Of a stretch of 6,498 nucleotides of DNA, positions 1-6,431 are shown piece by piece. Numbering within the stretch: the first letter of the stretch is position 1; each line of letters starts with the position of its first letter. The translations under genes were made by a program, and so were the position numbers. The notes under the pieces were generated by a model that ran no database searches, was not told the DNA's origin, and saw nothing but the letters and a program-made list of their open reading frames with translations. Source of the DNA: JBBIRM01 sp037441765 (GTDB lineage Bacteria > Desulfobacterota > BSN033 > UBA1163); the NCBI GenBank assembly GCA_037441765.1, contig JBBIRM010000166.1, positions 1-6,498 on the forward strand, in the 5' to 3' direction.

Positions 1-12
1 CGTTTCCAGTTT

Positions 13-432
13 TTAGGGAAACCTATTTTCCATGATCACTTTCAGGAGAAGAACCTTAAATTTCTCATCCACTCGAGTTGGTGGAAATGTGGTCTGATAC
101 CATTTAGCCGCTGTTAGCACTTGATCTCCATTCTCAATTGGAGAGGCATCCAATGCATGAATATAGATTTTTGTCCCAAACCTCTTCTTAATTTCTGGAA
201 ATCCTCCAATATGGTCGATATGAGAGTGGGTCAGGAGGATCTTTTTTAAGTTTTTGGGATTAAGACCTAACTTATTGATATTATTAATAATTTTATCCAC
301 ACTCCAACCTGCCCCAGTATCGATTAATATCAATTCTTCTAAATTTATTAGATAAACACATCCATCCCGAGAATCCGTAATATCAGGACCTCCAATTATG
401 AAAATATTGTTAATTATTTCAAATGGTTGCAT
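13..432 (-). CDS. MBL-fold metallo-hydrolase, C-terminally truncated
   Basis: The 139-residue product matches the N-terminal half of a metallo-beta-lactamase-fold hydrolase. It has an early beta strand ending in D38-T39-G40 and then the metal-binding HxHxDH motif (H69, H71, D73, H74 in THSHIDHIGG). The family is normally about 200 residues or more, and the later His and Asp ligands (usually within HTPGH and a further strand) are absent. The frame ends at TAA just after the segment around P117-D122, so the protein probably cannot form a complete binuclear site. The other two frames are also interrupted in the last 50 bases. The ATG lies inside the 3' end of the radical SAM gene (14-nt overlap). 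It has a GAGGG SD six bases upstream, which points to translational coupling. The substrate is unknown. It is either a pseudogene from a frameshift, a natural truncation, or a sequence error. Confidence 0.75.
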   Translation of the reverse strand: MQPFEIINNIFIIGGPDITDSRDGCVYLINLEELILIDTGAGWSVDKIINNINKLGLNPKNLKKILLTHSHIDHIGGFPEIKKRFGTKIYIHALDASPIENGDQVLTAAKWYQTTFPPTRVDEKFKVLLLKVIMENRFP

Positions 433-1801
433 AATATTCCCTCAATTTCATTTTTAACTTCTTGTAATCCGCCATTGTAAATCCTTCCCACTGGCAAGGT
501 ATAAGCGATTTATTATGAAATAATGGTTCATTTTCCAAATCAAAAGATGAAAACTTCTTTGCTTTTTCAAACATAGGCGTTTGAGGAATGGGAGAGTACT
601 CAACCAGTAAAGGTTTTGCACCTGACTCTTTCACAAATTCAATTGTCTCATCCACCTCCTCGACCCTTTGCCCGGGCAAACCAGCCATTATATAGACGCC
701 AATCTCATGATTAGAATACCCTGCTTTTTTTAAATATTTGACTGCCTGTTGAAATTGTTGATTTTCTACCTTTCCACCTGTTTCCAATTGTGTCTCCTTA
801 CATGATGTTTCAAGCCCTAATCGAATGGTCTTAAAGTTTCCTCGAAACAGAAGATCCGCCACTTTTTGATCAATCTCTCGGATATTTAATCCGTTGGGAG
901 TGTGGAAATTACATTGAATACCCCTTCGGATAATCTCATTAACCAAAGGGATAAAATATTCCGAAGCATTAACAAGAAGTGCATCATCATAAAAAGCGAT
1001 ATTATGGATTTTATAATAGGTGGTCCAATACTCAATCTCTTCGACCACTTTTAAAGGGTCCCTTCTATAAAACCCCTTTGAGAGCCATGGACTGGCACAA
1101 TAGGTACATCGAAAAGGGCACCCTCTTGAACTCATAATACAGATATAATCCAGTTGGGGATACATATCAAAGGATGGGTAAGTAAGTGGTTCATTCTTAA
1201 TTTCCTGCTCGGGGGATGAAACCTTTTTCCTCTGTCTTAGAGGAAGGCTCTCCTGAATAGGAATAATAGTACCAGTTACCTTTGCAAAGAATCTCAACGC
1301 CTCTATCTCATCCACTCTATCTAAAACATAATTAGCCCCTGAGTACTTTTTGGCATGCTCCTGGCAGAGGCTTGCATAGATGCCGCCAAGAATGATAGGG
1401 GTCTCTTTAAAAAATTCTCTCAATATTTGGATGGCTTTAAAAACTCCAGGGTACCAGTAAGTCATCCCAGAAGTGATACCAATCGCATCGGGCTTGCTTA
1501 TAGAAGAAAGCCTCTCTTTGAAGATCTCATCTGGAATTCCATACTGACTGTAATTCTTACGAATTTGATTGAGAGGTTGAGGCTTATTAATCTTTAATTT
1601 ATAAAATTTACCATCCCTGTACTCTTTCCTCTTGACGAAAAAATCAACACAATCAATGAATGTTACCTGAAATCCATATTTTCTCAAAAGCCCGGCAATA
1701 TATAGAAGACCAAGGGGTCTAACCCAAAAATTATATGCTGAAAAGTCAGTAATCCAGGGATTGATTAGAAGGATGTGGGGAGCATGTTTCACATGAAACA
1801 T
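419..1801 (-). CDS. B12-binding-domain radical SAM protein
   Basis: The product is 460 residues from ATG at 1801. Residues about 8-190 look like the Rossmann-type cobalamin-binding domain of this superfamily: HILLINPW, then PLGLLYIAGLLRKYG, and later the ILGGIYAS segment. The cobalamin DxHxxG base-off motif is not visible. The radical SAM core follows, with the CxxxCxxC iron-sulfur motif CPFRCTYC (Cys228, 232, 235), a GLETS segment near 330 and AGLPGQ near 373. Such enzymes cleave S-adenosylmethionine to start radical reactions, often methylations or rearrangements; the substrate cannot be told here. The frame extends upstream to a TTG at 1849, but that codon lies between the -35 and -10 boxes of the likely promoter. 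ATG 1801 has AAGGT nine bases upstream and fits the family's short N-terminus. Its first codons, MFHVKH, are the parS-like palindrome read as protein. The gene overlaps the following MBL gene by 14 nt. Confidence 0.88.
   Translation of the reverse strand: MFHVKHAPHILLINPWITDFSAYNFWVRPLGLLYIAGLLRKYGFQVTFIDCVDFFVKRKEYRDGKFYKLKINKPQPLNQIRKNYSQYGIPDEIFKERLSSISKPDAIGITSGMTYWYPGVFKAIQILREFFKETPIILGGIYASLCQEHAKKYSGANYVLDRVDEIEALRFFAKVTGTIIPIQESLPLRQRKKVSSPEQEIKNEPLTYPSFDMYPQLDYICIMSSRGCPFRCTYCASPWLSKGFYRRDPLKVVEEIEYWTTYYKIHNIAFYDDALLVNASEYFIPLVNEIIRRGIQCNFHTPNGLNIREIDQKVADLLFRGNFKTIRLGLETSCKETQLETGGKVENQQFQQAVKYLKKAGYSNHEIGVYIMAGLPGQRVEEVDETIEFVKESGAKPLLVEYSPIPQTPMFEKAKKFSSFDLENEPLFHNKSLIPCQWEGFTMADYKKLKMKLREYYATI
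1785..1800. other. Candidate parS centromere site (15/16 match)
   Basis: TGTTTCACATGAAACA differs from the widely conserved ParB-binding sequence TGTTTCACGTGAAACA at one central base. The flanking A1784 and T1801 extend the symmetry to 18 bp. ParB (Spo0J) loads at such sites near the origin to drive chromosome segregation and SMC loading. Position fits: the oriC-associated rpmH-mnmE block is adjacent. The site overlaps the first codons of the radical SAM gene, where it reads MFHVKH. ParB binding is inferred, as no parA or parB gene lies in the window. Confidence 0.7.
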
Positions 1802-1839
1802 CTTATCATTACCTTGCCTTAAACAAATAAATTTCTTTA

Positions 1840-1868
1840 ATAAAATCAAAAAATTGAATCATTGACAA
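1840..1868 (-). promoter_or_regulatory. Probable sigma-70 promoter of radical SAM-MBL unit
   Basis: On the minus strand, TTGTCA (1868-1863, 5/6 to the -35 consensus) is followed after 17 bases by TTTTAT (1845-1840, 4/6 to the -10). TGA just before the -10 gives an extended -10 (TGn). The expected transcript starts near 1833, leaving a leader of about 32 nt with AAGG-type SD sequences before ATG 1801. It lies in the 77-125 bp gap after mnmE, so the unit is probably independent of the upstream operon. I saw no convincing hairpin terminator in this gap. Confidence 0.5.
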
Positions 1869-1926
1869 ATGGATAGTTAAAAATGCTTTAATCTCGTAAG
1901 GAATTATAAGATGCTCCATAAATATC

Positions 1927-3420
1927 CTATTTACCAATGCAGAATTGTTCAAAAATACGATTCAATACCTCTTCAGTGGTGGTCTCTCCAACAATCTCTG
2001 CGAGGTAGTCCAGAGCGGATTTAATTTCAAAGGCTATGAATTCGAGTGAAATCCCTTCCTCTAAACCATTCAACCCCTTCATAAGGCTTTCCATCGCCTG
2101 GGAAAGGGCAGATTTATGCCTGATATTGGCCACAATTAAGTGTTCTGGAGATATCCTAACCTCCCGATGGATTATAGAATTATAAATACTGTCTTTTAGG
2201 TCTTCAATCCCCTCTCCTTTTAAACAGGATATTAAAACCACTTGGTCTTTAGGCAGTCTCCTCTTCACATCTTCAACCGAAATTCTTTGCTGAAGATCTA
2301 TCTTATTGATGACCACAACTTTCTTTTTATCTTTAGTCTCTTCAAAGACCTCCAGGTCGTCCTCATCCATATCCCTGCTTCCATCAAGCATGAGGAGAAT
2401 AAGATCTGCATCCGAAACCCGCTCCTTTGCCCTCCTCACCCCTTCTTTTTCAATGGAATCCACAGTTTTTCTTAACCCTGCAGTATCCATTAATCTGAGG
2501 GGAATCCCATGGATATTAATTACCTCCTCAATGACATCACGGGTTGTGCCAGGATATGGGGTTACAATCGCCCTCTCCTCTCTTAGGAGGACGTTTAGAA
2601 GGCTGGACTTTCCTACATTGGTCTTTCCCGCAATAGCACAAGATATCCCTTCTCGAAAGATCTTTCCTTCCTGATAAGAATCAACCCAATTGCTCAACTC
2701 CTCCACAATTCTCGAGAGGTCCTCCTTCATCCCTTCTAATGAGAGTGGCTCGATCTCTTCTTCTGGAAAATCGATATGGGCCTCAATGAAGGCCAAATGG
2801 TTGACCAACCTCTCTTTAAGTCCTCTCACCTCCTTGTAAAGACCCCCACGTAGTTGTTGATTAGCGATCTCGAGGCTGGCCATGGTTTTTGCCCTTATTA
2901 AATCTATTACTGCTTCTGCCTGCGTGAGATCGATTCGACCGTTAAGGAAGGCCCTTTTTGTAAACTCCCCTGGATGGGCTAATCTGGCCCCTTCTCTTAA
3001 AACTAACTCCAGTACCTTTTGAAGAACGAAGTATCCCCCATGGCAGTGGATCTCTACGATGTCTTCCCGTGTATAGGTCTTTGGTGATCTCATAAAAACC
3101 AGTAGGACTTCGTCAATGGGATTTCCACTTAAGGGATCGATGACTTCCCCATAATTAAAATGGTGGGAGATAAATTGAGATTCCTCTTTTTTAGGCTTAA
3201 ACAGTCTCTTTGCGATAGTTTCCGCTAAAGGACCACTGATTCTAACAATCCCTATACCGCTTTCTCCAAATGGTGTGGCAATGGCAGCAATAGTGTCATC
3301 ATCTATTTTGGATGGGTATTTAAGCGTGCTGGAGTTATTGCCTCTTTCAAAAGATATGATTACTCCTCCCTCTTTATTTTTTTGGGATGATGGTAATCTT
3401 TTTTTTATCTCCTTCTCCAA
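1927..3420 (-). CDS. mnmE: tRNA-modifying GTPase MnmE (TrmE)
   Basis: MnmE is a GTPase that works with MnmG to place carboxymethylaminomethyl or related groups on U34 of certain tRNAs. All parts are visible in the 497-residue reading. The N-terminal formyl-tetrahydrofolate-binding domain starts at DDTIAAIATP (41-50), with GIGIVRISG and HCHGG. A helical domain follows. The G domain has G1 GKTNVGKS (265-272), the TTRD loop (292-295), DTAG (312-315) and NKID (372-375). The C-terminus is the diagnostic CIGK with catalytic Cys494. The start is uncertain. The only conventional one, TTG 3420, lies 47 nt inside jag with a weak AGGA nine bases upstream, and gives about 40 residues before the conserved start of the family. 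A much stronger SD right after jag points to ATA at 3357, which would give 476 residues. E. coli MnmE has about 454. The usual partner mnmG does not follow it here. Confidence 0.96.
   Translation of the reverse strand: MEKEIKKRLPSSQKNKEGGVIISFERGNNSSTLKYPSKIDDDTIAAIATPFGESGIGIVRISGPLAETIAKRLFKPKKEESQFISHHFNYGEVIDPLSGNPIDEVLLVFMRSPKTYTREDIVEIHCHGGYFVLQKVLELVLREGARLAHPGEFTKRAFLNGRIDLTQAEAVIDLIRAKTMASLEIANQQLRGGLYKEVRGLKERLVNHLAFIEAHIDFPEEEIEPLSLEGMKEDLSRIVEELSNWVDSYQEGKIFREGISCAIAGKTNVGKSSLLNVLLREERAIVTPYPGTTRDVIEEVINIHGIPLRLMDTAGLRKTVDSIEKEGVRRAKERVSDADLILLMLDGSRDMDEDDLEVFEETKDKKKVVVINKIDLQQRISVEDVKRRLPKDQVVLISCLKGEGIEDLKDSIYNSIIHREVRISPEHLIVANIRHKSALSQAMESLMKGLNGLEEGISLEFIAFEIKSALDYLAEIVGETTTEEVLNRIFEQFCIGK
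3363..3373 (-). promoter_or_regulatory. Strong Shine-Dalgarno before mnmE without a normal start
   Basis: AGAGGGAGGAG begins one base after the jag stop codon and is the best SD-like sequence in the window. Five bases beyond it, in the mnmE frame, lies ATA (3357-3355). No ATG, GTG or TTG occurs in the mnmE frame between here and the conserved N-terminus. It suggests either an AUA start, a recently mutated ATG, or a base-call error. Confidence 0.55.
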
Positions 3421-3826
3421 TGCTTTCTGTCCTGAGCGAAGGATCTTCCTTCAGGGCCATATGAATGATCCTGCGATCATGAGCATTGAAAGGACCTATG
3501 GTCAATGAATGACCCGATCTCTTTGCCTTCTCTCCCAACCTAAGAGCCATTTTCGATAAGGTATCAACCCTTCTCTTTCGATATCCATCCACATCGAGGA
3601 TCACTCTGATGGGTCTCTTCATCTCTTTCTGAACCATTCGGTTGATAAGCATCTGAAGGGCATCCAGGGTTCGTCCATGCTTTCCAATGAGGATCCCTTT
3701 TTTGTCCCCCCTGAGATCGAAATAGAGGTTTCCCTCTTTTATAAATCCTTCAATCGATGGCCTTACGCCTAACCCTTCTACCAACCCTTTAAGAAATCTC
3801 TTTCCAATTTCAATTGATTCTTCCAA
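3374..3826 (-). CDS. jag: RNA-binding protein Jag/KhpB (KH-R3H)
   Basis: This 150-residue cytoplasmic RNA-binding protein has a KH domain (about 30-100) with the GxxG loop in GILIGKHGRTLDALQ. An R3H domain follows (about 85-150), with the R-x3-H core in HDRRIIH and then LRTESIGEG. Jag/KhpB binds many transcripts and in some bacteria affects cell division and envelope growth. Its pairing with yidC is conserved. The N-terminal Jag_N domain of classical members (about 205 residues) is absent. The only in-frame start is TTG 3826, with its nearest SD (GAAGGG) 13 bases away. The gene is in the same frame as yidC, nine bases beyond the yidC TGA. An ATG overlapping that TGA (3839) starts a different frame of only nine codons, so the true start may be disturbed by a one-base change. 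The 3' end overlaps the longest mnmE reading by 47 nt. Confidence 0.92.
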   Translation of the reverse strand: MEESIEIGKRFLKGLVEGLGVRPSIEGFIKEGNLYFDLRGDKKGILIGKHGRTLDALQMLINRMVQKEMKRPIRVILDVDGYRKRRVDTLSKMALRLGEKAKRSGHSLTIGPFNAHDRRIIHMALKEDPSLRTESIGEGDKKKITIIPKK

Positions 3827-3835
3827 ATTGAATAA

Positions 3836-5569
3836 TCATCCCTTCTTATTTAGATAGTATTGGTGCGCAATGGAGAGAACATTATTCACTAACCAATACA
3901 GGACAAGACCAGAAGGAAAATTTAGAAAAAGGAAGGTGAACATAACTGGCATAAGCATAAACATCTTGGCCTGTGTGGGATCAGCGGCTGTAGGGGTCAT
4001 CTTTTGTTGGATCACCATAGAGGCGCCCATTATGAGGGGGGTGATATAAATGGGGTCTTTGGCTGAAAGATCTCTGATCCATAAGAAGAAAGGAGCATGT
4101 CTCATCTCTATCGCATTTTGAAGGGCATTATAAAGGGCAATAAAGACAGGAATCTGGATCAGCATGGGAAGGCACCCGCTCATGGGATTAATCTTTCTTC
4201 TCTTATAGAGTAACATAATCTCTTGCTGAAGCCTCGCCTTATCGTTTTTATATGTCTCTTTGAGCCGAGCCATCTCGGGCTGGACCTTCTGCATCTCCTT
4301 CATTGATTTAAAACTGATCTGAGTCAATGGAAGGAATATGATCTTAATCAGGATGCTTAGGATGATGATATCGATCCCAAAGTTCTTTGTTATGCCATGG
4401 GTGATGTTTAAAAACCATAAAAGAGGTTTAGCAACGATGGTAAAGAATCCAAAATCAACCAACTTCTCTGCAGAGACACCTAATTCCTTCAACTGAGCAG
4501 TCTCTTTGGGTCCAAGGTAGATGCGAAATGGGATTTTCGATGACCCATTGGCAGAAATGGAAAGGGGAGAGGTGATGAGAGTGGCCTCCAGAATGTTATT
4601 ATCCCTCCCTTTGACTGAGAGCGTAAGATTCTTTTCTGAAGCGGGTGGAATGATTAGAGCGGTAAAATATTCTCCTTCGAAGGAGTACCATCCAATTTTA
4701 CCCTGAAAGGAGGACTCAAAGGTCTCTATCTTTCTCTTTACTCCTCCACAACCAGGAGTACACCCTGCTGAACTTCTTCCCCCAAGATCCTTTCGTTCAA
4801 CCTTTTGATCCTTGAAGAAGGCATACTTAAGCCCATAGTCCTTATTCTCCTCATCGGCCAACTTCTCCAACTCTATCTTTCCAATCCATTCAACCCCCAC
4901 ATGGGTGTTTAATTCATTTAATGAAGTATTCCTTAACTCCAATTCAAGTTCGATAAAATATTTTTCGGAGTTAAAACGGTATCGTTTGAATAATTTCAAA
5001 TTATTTTCCAATACCTTGACGAAAGTTATCTCTCCACTTTCACCTGGGTTGAGTAACTGGAGCCGTTCCCTCTCTACTTCCCAACCCCCTTCAGAAGAAA
5101 GACCTTTTAAGGTAATCCCCAAGGGAAGGTTTTGCTCCCCAGTATTTATCAAATCGAGGGGTTTGGGTTTCTTTAAGTCCTCAACTTCCTTACCAAAGAG
5201 TTTTTGAAAAAATTTTATCAACTTAGAGGCAAAGGCTGACTGCTCGACCCTATCTTTATATTTTTTAAGTCTGAAATGCTTAAGTCTTGCATCTTCAGTA
5301 GTGAGAACCGCAATAAAATTTTGTGTTTCTACGCTAACTTCCTTCTTTATAATAGGTTTTAAGGGTTGAGAAGGTGTTGTTTCTTTGGTGGACTTAACCT
5401 CCTTCTTAGGAATGTCAACCTTTTGGGGAATCCCCTTCTCTTCAATGGAGGGTCTTTTTTGTGTCTCTTGGGTGGGCTTTTCAGGAGGGAAAAGTTTTGT
5501 TTGTAAGATACTCCATCCAAAAATAACTAAAAATGTCAATATTATTGCCAAGATAGCTTTTTTGTCCAT
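3836..5569 (-). CDS. yidC: Membrane protein insertase YidC
   Basis: YidC inserts and folds inner-membrane proteins, alone or with SecYEG. The 577-residue length and layout are those of Gram-negative members. An uncleaved N-terminal membrane segment (about 4-22) is followed by a Pro/Lys-rich linker (28-78) and a beta-rich periplasmic domain (about 80-365). The conserved five-segment core covers about 375-573 and includes the cytoplasmic coiled-coil hairpin (421-460), NPMSGCLPMLIQIPVF, the PFFLWIRDLSAKDP loop and FPSGLVLYW. Lys409 sits where E. coli has the groove Arg366, so the positive charge is kept. The C-terminal tail is very short (NKKG), unlike the long basic tails of some Gram-positive homologues. 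A CxxxC pair (Cys270, Cys274, in a Gly-rich loop) in the periplasmic domain is unusual. ATG 5569 has AGGA four bases upstream. It lies 28 nt after yidD. Confidence 0.97.
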   Translation of the reverse strand: MDKKAILAIILTFLVIFGWSILQTKLFPPEKPTQETQKRPSIEEKGIPQKVDIPKKEVKSTKETTPSQPLKPIIKKEVSVETQNFIAVLTTEDARLKHFRLKKYKDRVEQSAFASKLIKFFQKLFGKEVEDLKKPKPLDLINTGEQNLPLGITLKGLSSEGGWEVERERLQLLNPGESGEITFVKVLENNLKLFKRYRFNSEKYFIELELELRNTSLNELNTHVGVEWIGKIELEKLADEENKDYGLKYAFFKDQKVERKDLGGRSSAGCTPGCGGVKRKIETFESSFQGKIGWYSFEGEYFTALIIPPASEKNLTLSVKGRDNNILEATLITSPLSISANGSSKIPFRIYLGPKETAQLKELGVSAEKLVDFGFFTIVAKPLLWFLNITHGITKNFGIDIIILSILIKIIFLPLTQISFKSMKEMQKVQPEMARLKETYKNDKARLQQEIMLLYKRRKINPMSGCLPMLIQIPVFIALYNALQNAIEMRHAPFFLWIRDLSAKDPIYITPLIMGASMVIQQKMTPTAADPTQAKMFMLMPVMFTFLFLNFPSGLVLYWLVNNVLSIAHQYYLNKKG

Positions 5570-5597
5570 TTTTTCCTAAGGCTCCTTCCCTAATTAC

Positions 5598-5843
5598 TTA
5601 ATCATCTTCTGGAACAGGATCGTATCCACCAGGATGGAAGGGATGGCATTTAATCACTCTTTTAAAAGCAAATCCAATCCCCTTTATTATGCCAAAACGC
5701 TCAATCGATAACAAGGCATAAGAAGAGCATGAAGGGGTGAAACGGCAGGAGGGGCCGATAAGAATGGAGAAAGTATTCTGGTAAATTTTTATGAGGAGGA
5801 TGAGTCCCTCTTGGATGATCCTTTGAAGAGTCTTGATTTTCAT
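5598..5843 (-). CDS. yidD: Membrane protein insertion efficiency factor YidD
   Basis: This 81-residue protein carries the full YidD signature. An amphipathic N-terminal helix (about 8-28) is followed by GPSCRFTPSCSSYA (30-43, Cys33 and Cys39) and by KCHPFHPGGYDPVP (65-78, Cys66). YidD is a small inner-membrane-associated protein that assists YidC-dependent insertion. Its exact activity is not settled in the family. The ATG overlaps the rnpA stop as ATGA (four bases), a typical sign of coupled translation, and yidC follows after 28 nt. The length is normal (about 70-85), and I see no defects. Confidence 0.96.
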   Translation of the reverse strand: MKIKTLQRIIQEGLILLIKIYQNTFSILIGPSCRFTPSCSSYALLSIERFGIIKGIGFAFKRVIKCHPFHPGGYDPVPEDD

Positions 5844-6181
5844 AAATTGAGAAGCCTTTTGAGTTCTTCCTCTGTTTGCTTATAATTATGGATAGAGCAA
5901 TTCTCTTTTATCAAAATAATAATGTCTAAACATCCATCGATTTGATGTTTGTGTAGACGGAAAAATTCCCGAATATATCGCTTCATTCTATTTCGAAAGG
6001 TGGCTGGCCCAATCTCCTTCTTTGCAACGATTCCTAAGCGATGAAACGGATGTTCGCTTTCAGCAGTAAAGAGGATAAAATTTCTTGAGACACGTCTCTT
6101 CCCAAATTTCATTGCCCTCTTAAAATCCCGGGAATGAACAATCCTCTCCTTCTTTCTAAATCTGAACTCTCCCTTTGCCAC
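5840..6181 (-). CDS. rnpA: Ribonuclease P protein component RnpA
   Basis: RnpA is the basic protein subunit that binds RNase P RNA and helps recognise the 5' leader of precursor tRNAs. The 113-residue product has the expected features: KKERIVHSRDFKRAMKFGKRR near the N-terminus, the central strand RLGIVAKKE, and the diagnostic RNR motif (Arg63-Asn64-Arg65) with following KR and REFFR. The start is GTG at 6181. An in-frame stop lies three codons upstream, and no other ATG, GTG or TTG precedes the conserved part. The SD-like AAAGGA ends only two bases before the GTG, an unusually short spacing. The ATG two bases further upstream is out of frame. rpmH ends 32 nt upstream, and yidD overlaps the stop. 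Confidence 0.96.
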   Translation of the reverse strand: MAKGEFRFRKKERIVHSRDFKRAMKFGKRRVSRNFILFTAESEHPFHRLGIVAKKEIGPATFRNRMKRYIREFFRLHKHQIDGCLDIIILIKENCSIHNYKQTEEELKRLLNL

Positions 6182-6213
6182 ATTCCTTTATTATACAGCC
6201 CGAAATTTTTATA

Positions 6214-6348
6214 TTAAACAGTTAATCTCTTTCTTCCCTTCATTCTCCTTCGTTTTAAAACCTTTCGGCCTGCTTTTGTTGACATCCTTTTTAAAAAACC
6301 ATGTGTCCTTTTCCTTCTAATATTATGGGGTTGATAGGTTCTTTTCAT
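6214..6348 (-). CDS. rpmH: Large ribosomal subunit protein bL34
   Basis: This 44-codon gene encodes a protein that starts MKRTYQPHNIRRKRTHGF and ends KGRKRLTV, a full-length and unmistakable bL34. The protein is extremely rich in Arg and Lys, as expected for a peptide buried in 23S rRNA. ATG 6348 has GAGGAG five bases upstream, and the stop is TAA at 6216-6214. It is the first gene of the leftward operon, directly behind a consensus -35 promoter, and rnpA follows after 32 nt. This rpmH-rnpA pairing is nearly universal in bacteria. Confidence 0.98.
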   Translation of the reverse strand: MKRTYQPHNIRRKRTHGFLKRMSTKAGRKVLKRRRMKGRKRLTV

Positions 6349-6362
6349 CTGATCTCCTCAAC

Positions 6363-6427
6363 CAATAAGTGATCTTATTTTTTGAAAAAATTAAACTTTT
6401 TAAATTAACCATATTTATCACTTATTG
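6363..6427. repeat. 11-bp perfect inverted repeat around the rpmH promoter
   Basis: CAATAAGTGAT (6363-6373) and its exact reverse complement (6417-6427) are separated by 43 AT-rich bases. The right arm starts inside the -35 box and covers part of the -35/-10 spacer. The left arm lies in the predicted 5' leader of rpmH. The wide spacing argues against a terminator hairpin and for two operator half-sites or an origin-related arrangement. Confidence 0.6.
6371..6425. other. AT-rich stretch with an E. coli 13-mer-like motif
   Basis: About 55 bases are strongly AT-rich. They begin with GATCTTATTTTTT (6371-6383), which matches the E. coli oriC 13-mer pattern GATCTNTTNTTTT except at one position. 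It lies about 100 bases before a possible dnaA start, so a DNA-unwinding role is possible. I find no clear DnaA box (TTATNCACA) in 6349-6498, and the same bases also serve the rpmH promoter and leader. Confidence 0.25.
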
Positions 6428-6431
6428 TCAA
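6403..6431 (-). promoter_or_regulatory. Probable promoter of the rpmH operon
   Basis: On the minus strand a perfect -35 box TTGACA (6431-6426) is followed after exactly 17 bases by TTAATT (6408-6403), a weak -10. TG one base before it could act as an extended -10. The expected transcript starts near 6396, giving a leader of about 48 nt before rpmH. An inverted repeat spans the promoter and a palindrome touches the -35 box, so it may be regulated. Confidence 0.6.

Noticed and set aside
293..301. Perfect DnaA box sequence TTATCCACA
   Set aside because: It is a single isolated copy inside the MBL coding region with no cluster or AT-rich element nearby; a 9-mer can occur by chance.
1862..1867. 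Rightward TTGACA -35 box
   Set aside because: No -10-like sequence lies 16-18 bases downstream, and no rightward gene follows.
1850..1926. Possible intrinsic terminator after mnmE
   Set aside because: I could not find a GC-rich stem followed by a T run on the minus strand; only weak AT-rich partial pairing is present.
2306..2674. Rightward open frame antisense to mnmE
   Set aside because: It lies fully opposite a well-supported GTPase gene, is Ser-rich as expected of a shadow frame, and has no recognisable domain. The same applies to other rightward frames opposite yidC and the radical SAM gene.
4896..4907. CACATG-centred partial palindrome in yidC, considered as a second parS
   Set aside because: Only the central bases match; the GTTTC/GAAAC arms are absent.
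6190..6195. Leftward TATAAT between rpmH and rnpA as an rnpA promoter
   Set aside because: The -35 region is poor (TTTAAT at best), and the transcript would start at about the rnpA start codon, leaving no SD.
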